Notes under the pieces: generated by a model
Told to the model about the DNA's origin: nothing
What the model saw: only the letters and a program-made list of their open reading frames with translations
The model's database searches: none
In this document: one piece after another, positions 59,663-64,000 of the stretch
Layout of the letters: every line of letters starts with the position of its first letter
How positions within the stretch are numbered: position 1 is the first letter of the stretch
DNA from: Theobroma cacao
Taxonomy: Eukaryota > Streptophyta > Magnoliopsida > Malvales > Malvaceae
Reading direction: 5' to 3'
Assembly: GCF_000208745.1 (NCBI RefSeq)
Contig: NC_030851.1
Location: 2,942,634 to 3,006,633 of the forward strand
DNA length: 64,000 bases
Program-made: the position numbers and the translations under genes

Positions 59663-62600
59663 TCAATTATTTTTCCAGTGCCCTACTTCCATTTGTCTTC
59701 CCACCAAGCTTGCTCCTGCTCTATTTTCTTTCTTTTTGGATCCAGTGGTTTGTTTCTTTGTAGTAGAGATGTATCTTGTTCTACAGTAGACAGTTTCCTG
59801 AGGAGTGATGGACGAATGTTTAAAGTAAATGGAAAGAAAAATTATAAATCTGACAGTGAGTGGAAAATGTATGATTTACCTCTTCTCTGAGCCAATCATT
59901 TGTTGAGCAGACATTCCAGATGCTCCATTTGCAAATTTTGAAGACATTTTCTCTGTAATTACAAAGTAATCAGTGACAGGATATTGCATAGATTTGTAAC
60001 CAGCACAAGCAGAGAGGTTTCTAATCTAATACCTGTAACTGCATTAAGAAATCTTATCCCTTGGGAGTGTCTATTTGTTGTCACCTTATCTCCATTTCTG
60101 CTCATTCAAGTACAGTTCAACTAATCAGTTGTTTCTCTATTTTGTTCTACTTTTAAGTGGACTTGTAGTTGCAGACATACAATCTACACAATCAATTACA
60201 TACCTTAATGCCTTTTTAAGTCCATCCACCGACAATATTTTAACTGGCTGCGTGGGCTTTTTCAAGTTTGTCCTATCAGTTAGAGGATCAACCATATATA
60301 TTCCTTCTGATCTAAGAGGATTTCTAAATGCTGTTCTCAAGTTCCTGTAAGATTAGAAAAAAAAAAATTGTCACTTATGAGAATAGAAAAGAATGAAGTG
60401 AGCAATTTAATTTGACATGGATCATTGATCACCTACCCTCCCATTAGCTCAGTTCGCTTTGTGGAAAATCTTTCTGATGCTTTCTACAGAACACAACAGA
60501 AAAGAGTTATCTAGAGTTGATTTCCTTCCAACTCTTAAGATATTGGCTAAACAAAATAAAGATAAATTAATCTCATGCATGCCTACCGATTTGTGATATT
60601 GGCAGTACACACCTTGACGTCTGAAATAACAGAATGGGTCAGAAGTTAAAATATATAGGAATAAATTACATAGACAAGCACGCAAAGCAAATTGGATAAT
60701 GCAGAGCCTCATTCAGTTGATTAGGAAGTTGTTTAACTAGCTGCTTGACAAAACATAAAAGACTTTGCATCTGATGGAAAAAACAAAAGAATGCTATGAA
60801 ATACCTTTAAAAACATACTAAAGAAAGAAGTAAGTCATGAATTCACACCAAATTTGTATCCAAGATTTACTCAATAAGAATTCACTTTCTTTACTTCTTG
60901 ATTAACCAATAATTCATCAATCCACACTGCCAACATCTAGCACAAACCAGACTCCTCTGACTTGAACCTACCAACTAGAATTTTACAAGTGTCAAGCATT
61001 TCCTGTTCTTCTAACATGGCAGTTAGACACTATGCACTACAAGCAAACTGCAAACAAGTTAATAACTGATATTGCAGTGAAGTTTAAAACATAGATTGTT
61101 GATGACGCAAGCATAAGTGGAGAGATCATACTCATTTGCTAGGAAAGACTAATAGCATCATTCTAATCATTTTCCTTTTCAGCTTATTTACCAGTAATAA
61201 AGTGCCTGCAATGCCTGAACTAGATGCAGTGGAAGCTTGTGACTCTTATATAACTAAAAGTTAATCATTTAATATATACCAGTTTGTACAAAATAGATGT
61301 TTCTCTCAATCCCATTTCTTAATTAGTTGGAGTACATGAGAGCCATTGTGAAAAAACAGTTAATAAAACCAAAGAACCTTAGGGAAGACAAGTAGCATAC
61401 TTATTTATGACTAGTGTGCAAGCCATTCCATCTTTTCTTTTTCCCTTGCAAACTCCATAGTCAGCTGAAGTACCAATCTTTAGAATTTGGTTAGGTGCAC
61501 CTACACTCAAGGAAAACCCTGATCCCTACAAAATGATACAGAAGGTATTAGTTTCCTTAGAACACTACCCAACATGGGCCAATTAACATGCGACAAGTTG
61601 ATACCTTGGCATCTTTGCGTACTGAGCAACTGAACAATGCAAAAACTGTTCCAGCCTGCTCCTTGCAGTACTGGCTATAAGCGTCACCAAACAAGAAAAG
61701 AGAAACAGCATTTTCATCTAAACACCCAATTTTCCATATGCTATAGTTCTGCCCAATTGAACTAGTCTTTGGATTACCCTTTTCCGTCAACACTCCCACA
61801 GTTGCCCAACATCCATAAAGAGTGTCTCCCACCAACAAATTCCTATAAAAAGCCAAAATATCCTGTCACCTACCACATTGCAGTTTATATCCAACTAGGC
61901 TACATTCAGAGCTTTGCAAGTAATATTCTAGATAAGAACAAACTTGAAGGGAACTTTATGTCCAAAAGCAAGAAAACATCTTCCAAATTTTAATCATGTA
62001 GCAACAAAAACATACAGTATAAGGAGAAGAAGCACAATAACATACTTTATAGCCGTTAGCCGAATGAAACGAATATCAGACAAGCGCTCACTTAACTCTG
62101 CAGGGCTGACCAATTGATTCCTTAAAACAGAAGAAAAACTTAAGCTACACATGAAAAAAGAAGTACGAACAGAAAACTGTCAAGGCCATTTCCATTTAGT
62201 ACACTTAGTTTGTTCGCAGAGAAAATAGGCATCAAAAAATGGCTCAGGTTTTAGCATTGTTAGATTATTGTGAAGAATTGGAGTTGAACTTGGTTTTACC
62301 TTATACGCAAACCTGAAAACTTCTCAACTTGAAGATCATTTGAGCTATTTGACTTTGACTTGACAGGTTTATCAACTTGCTTGGGTTCATAATCAAGGTA
62401 ATGTTCAACAACATTCTTAAAGACAGATAAGTCTGTTTTCCCTCTTTGCCTTGGGGATCCATCGTCTGATAGGTAGCCTGCAAATTTAGGCCAACTAAAA
62501 TGTAAAAACTTGAACATTTCAAGATAAACAAGAAACAAAACAAAAAAGAAGAAACCGAGAGGTACCCATTATCCATTTTTAAAGCAAGAAAAATAAATAA

Positions 62601-62887
62601 GCAAAACCCAGACATAAAACTTCAAGTTAAAGGAAATTGGAAAATGCCGAGGCACAAACCCAGATGCGTTAAGAGGAAAATAAAAGATGCCCGGAAGGGT
62701 TTTTCAATGAGCAAACCCAAAGCCAACACGGCCATTAGAAAATATGAAAATTTTTCAGTGATGAGAAGGCGTGCATGGGCTTACCAGGAGAATGGGAGTG
62801 GGGACTTGAAGGGGAAGCTGGAGGCGTTTCTAAAACCCTGTCTTGGAGAGAGAGAAGGAGGCCCAGATCGTCTTCGTGGCTTGCCAT
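59663..62887 (-). CDS. MCM10: Minichromosome maintenance protein 10 (MCM10)
   Basis: The eleven minus-strand exons are 62785-62887, 62300-62477, 62046-62120, 61605-61842, 61401-61525, 60587-60620, 60437-60483, 60204-60344, 60033-60097, 59880-59952 and 59663-59780 (1197 nt, 398 residues). MCM10 binds the CMG helicase, single-stranded DNA and DNA polymerase alpha at replication origins. The N terminus is MASHEDDLGLLLSLQDRVLE. An OB-fold core follows (LLVGDTLYGCWATVGVLTEK to ALFSCSVRKDAK), then a zinc finger with C224, C234, C246 and H249, then VDPLTDRTNLKKPTQPVKIL. The last exon, with the frame RTRYISTTKKQTTGSKKK... and a stop, keeps phase but is less certain: if its intron is retained, translation stops after EKR. 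The promoter near 63045 has only a one-mismatch E2F-like word. Confidence 0.93.
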
Positions 62888-64000
62888 CGGTAAGATCTTG
62901 TATAACTAACAGAAACTTTCCAAGTAAAAGAAACGATTTCGAAGCTTGCTTGTATCAGATGAAAATGAAATGATTGGGAAAAAAGGGTAGGAAAAAGAAA
63001 AACGGAGGGATGTTTTGGTATTGTGGAGGGAGTCTTGAAAGACGTTTTGGAGGGAAATAAAAGAAGATACGCGGGTCGCCCCCACTCCTTTCATCCGAAC
63101 CCAAAACGCAGAGTTTTAGTTCGTAACCACAACTCTACAATTTTTTTTTTTTTTATAAATATTTCCTCCCCAAATTTCATAATTCCAATCTAAATTTCCT
63201 CCTCAACTTTTTCTTTTACAACTTCATTTTTTATAATAATTTAATATACATACAAATTAATAAAATTACTTTTGTATCTGATTATACTTTCAAAAAGAAA
63301 GAGAAAACAAATTATATTCTTTTTATGTAATTATAAATTAAAAAATTTTTGATAATTATTTTCAAGATCTTACAAAATTTTATTTTTACTTCTTGACAAG
63401 GTGTGATGCTTTGTGGTAGATTAATGGTCTATGCACAGCCAAACTATCAAATATAAATCCAAAACATTATTACTCTTTTTAAAAAATATATATATAAATC
63501 CTATTTTTTTTCAAGCCACGTGCGTTATTGAAATACTGCATGTGGCAAAAAACAAATTTCACGTGCAAAAAAATGAGATGGTAACCGGAAAATCGCAACA
63601 GATTAATGGTGTCTGGTTACCAAGTCTTATTGACTTTGCCCGGTTCTCTCCCTCCAAATTCAAATTGTTCCAAGAATAGCAAATTTGCTCAAGAAAAATC
63701 GGGAAATCTGTAGCATGCAAAGGTTAAAAATAGCAATAGGACACAACCCGAATCCGCAATTTCATCCAATACCTTACGTTCACCATGTCTTTCTCCTATA
63801 TCATTGTCTTTCCAAGTACTTGTCATTTGAGCTACCCGGGCACCTCTCCTTTAAGGTAGAGGCTCCCAAAGTCCGGCTCGATTATTTCTGGTTTCTGCAA
63901 TTCTTTTGTTCCTTTGGTCCAAGAATCCATTTCTGACGTTCAACCAAAAGAAAAAAAAAGGGAAAAGAAAAGAAAAAACATAGGTTTTCTACTGAAATAG
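62888..64000. other. MCM10 5' region and right edge
   Basis: This is the MCM10 5' UTR and promoter, then AT-rich DNA to the window edge. Frames at 63431-63679 and 63685-63936 match nothing known to me. I see no further gene. Confidence 0.5.

Noticed and set aside
62644..62973. 109-codon plus-strand frame overlapping the MCM10 start
   Set aside because: It is antisense to MCM10 exon 1 and its intron, with no recognisable domain; the minus strand explains the region.
63045..63057. E2F-like word TTTTGGAGGGAAA in the MCM10 promoter
   Set aside because: It has a mismatch (A for C) at the core, so I do not count it as an E2F site, though it sits in a suitable place.

Overview
The window is nuclear DNA of a flowering plant, almost certainly a eudicot. 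It has GT-AG introns, AT-rich intergenic DNA, microsatellites, transposon relics and a set of plant-specific families: HIPP, ROP, a BOI-type RING protein, F-group bZIP and a USP-kinase. I could not fix the family or species from sequence alone. I rebuilt exon structures by translating both strands and matching splice sites. Each of the 11 complete gene models sums to a multiple of three, and most agree with the usual length of their family.

Layout, left to right. 1-4.0 kb: short tandem repeats, AT-rich DNA and a broken FAD-oxidoreductase gene (2469-3771, +). 4.03-7.01 kb: segmental-duplication copy 1, carrying plant-specific gene A1 (4851-6915, +). 8.2-10.4 kb: phosphatidylinositol synthase (-). 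12.7-13.7 kb: BOI-like RING ubiquitin ligase (-). 14-22.8 kb: a gene-poor stretch with one weak secreted-peptide candidate. 22.86-24.1 kb: HIPP26-type metallochaperone (+). 26.4-29.1 kb: MSI-type WD40 histone chaperone (+). 30.9-32.2 kb: F-group bZIP zinc-deficiency regulator (-). 32.68-40.37 kb: duplication copy 2, split by a 4.67-kb AT-rich insertion with nested transposon-like ends, carrying gene A2 (38196-40267, +). 41.1-43.9 kb: USP-domain receptor-like cytoplasmic kinase (-). 49.9-50.8 kb: UBC8-type E2 (-). 52.2-55.8 kb: type I ROP GTPase (-). 59.7-62.9 kb: MCM10 (-).

The genes are independent single-promoter units, as usual in plants, and not an operon-like system. Some themes recur. 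The MSI promoter and both gene A promoters carry E2F-like elements, and MCM10 is a replication factor, so several genes may be S-phase linked (inference). The HIPP26-like promoter carries ABRE and DRE cores, consistent with stress induction.

The most unusual content is the gene A pair. It is a plant-specific family of unknown function whose C-terminal module has been tandemly duplicated inside the gene. The whole gene, with about 0.8 kb of upstream DNA, was then copied about 29-33 kb away. The copies have since diverged in promoter, in module 1 and by a large insertion. I found no CRISPR array, phage, rRNA or tRNA gene, and no recognisable miRNA.
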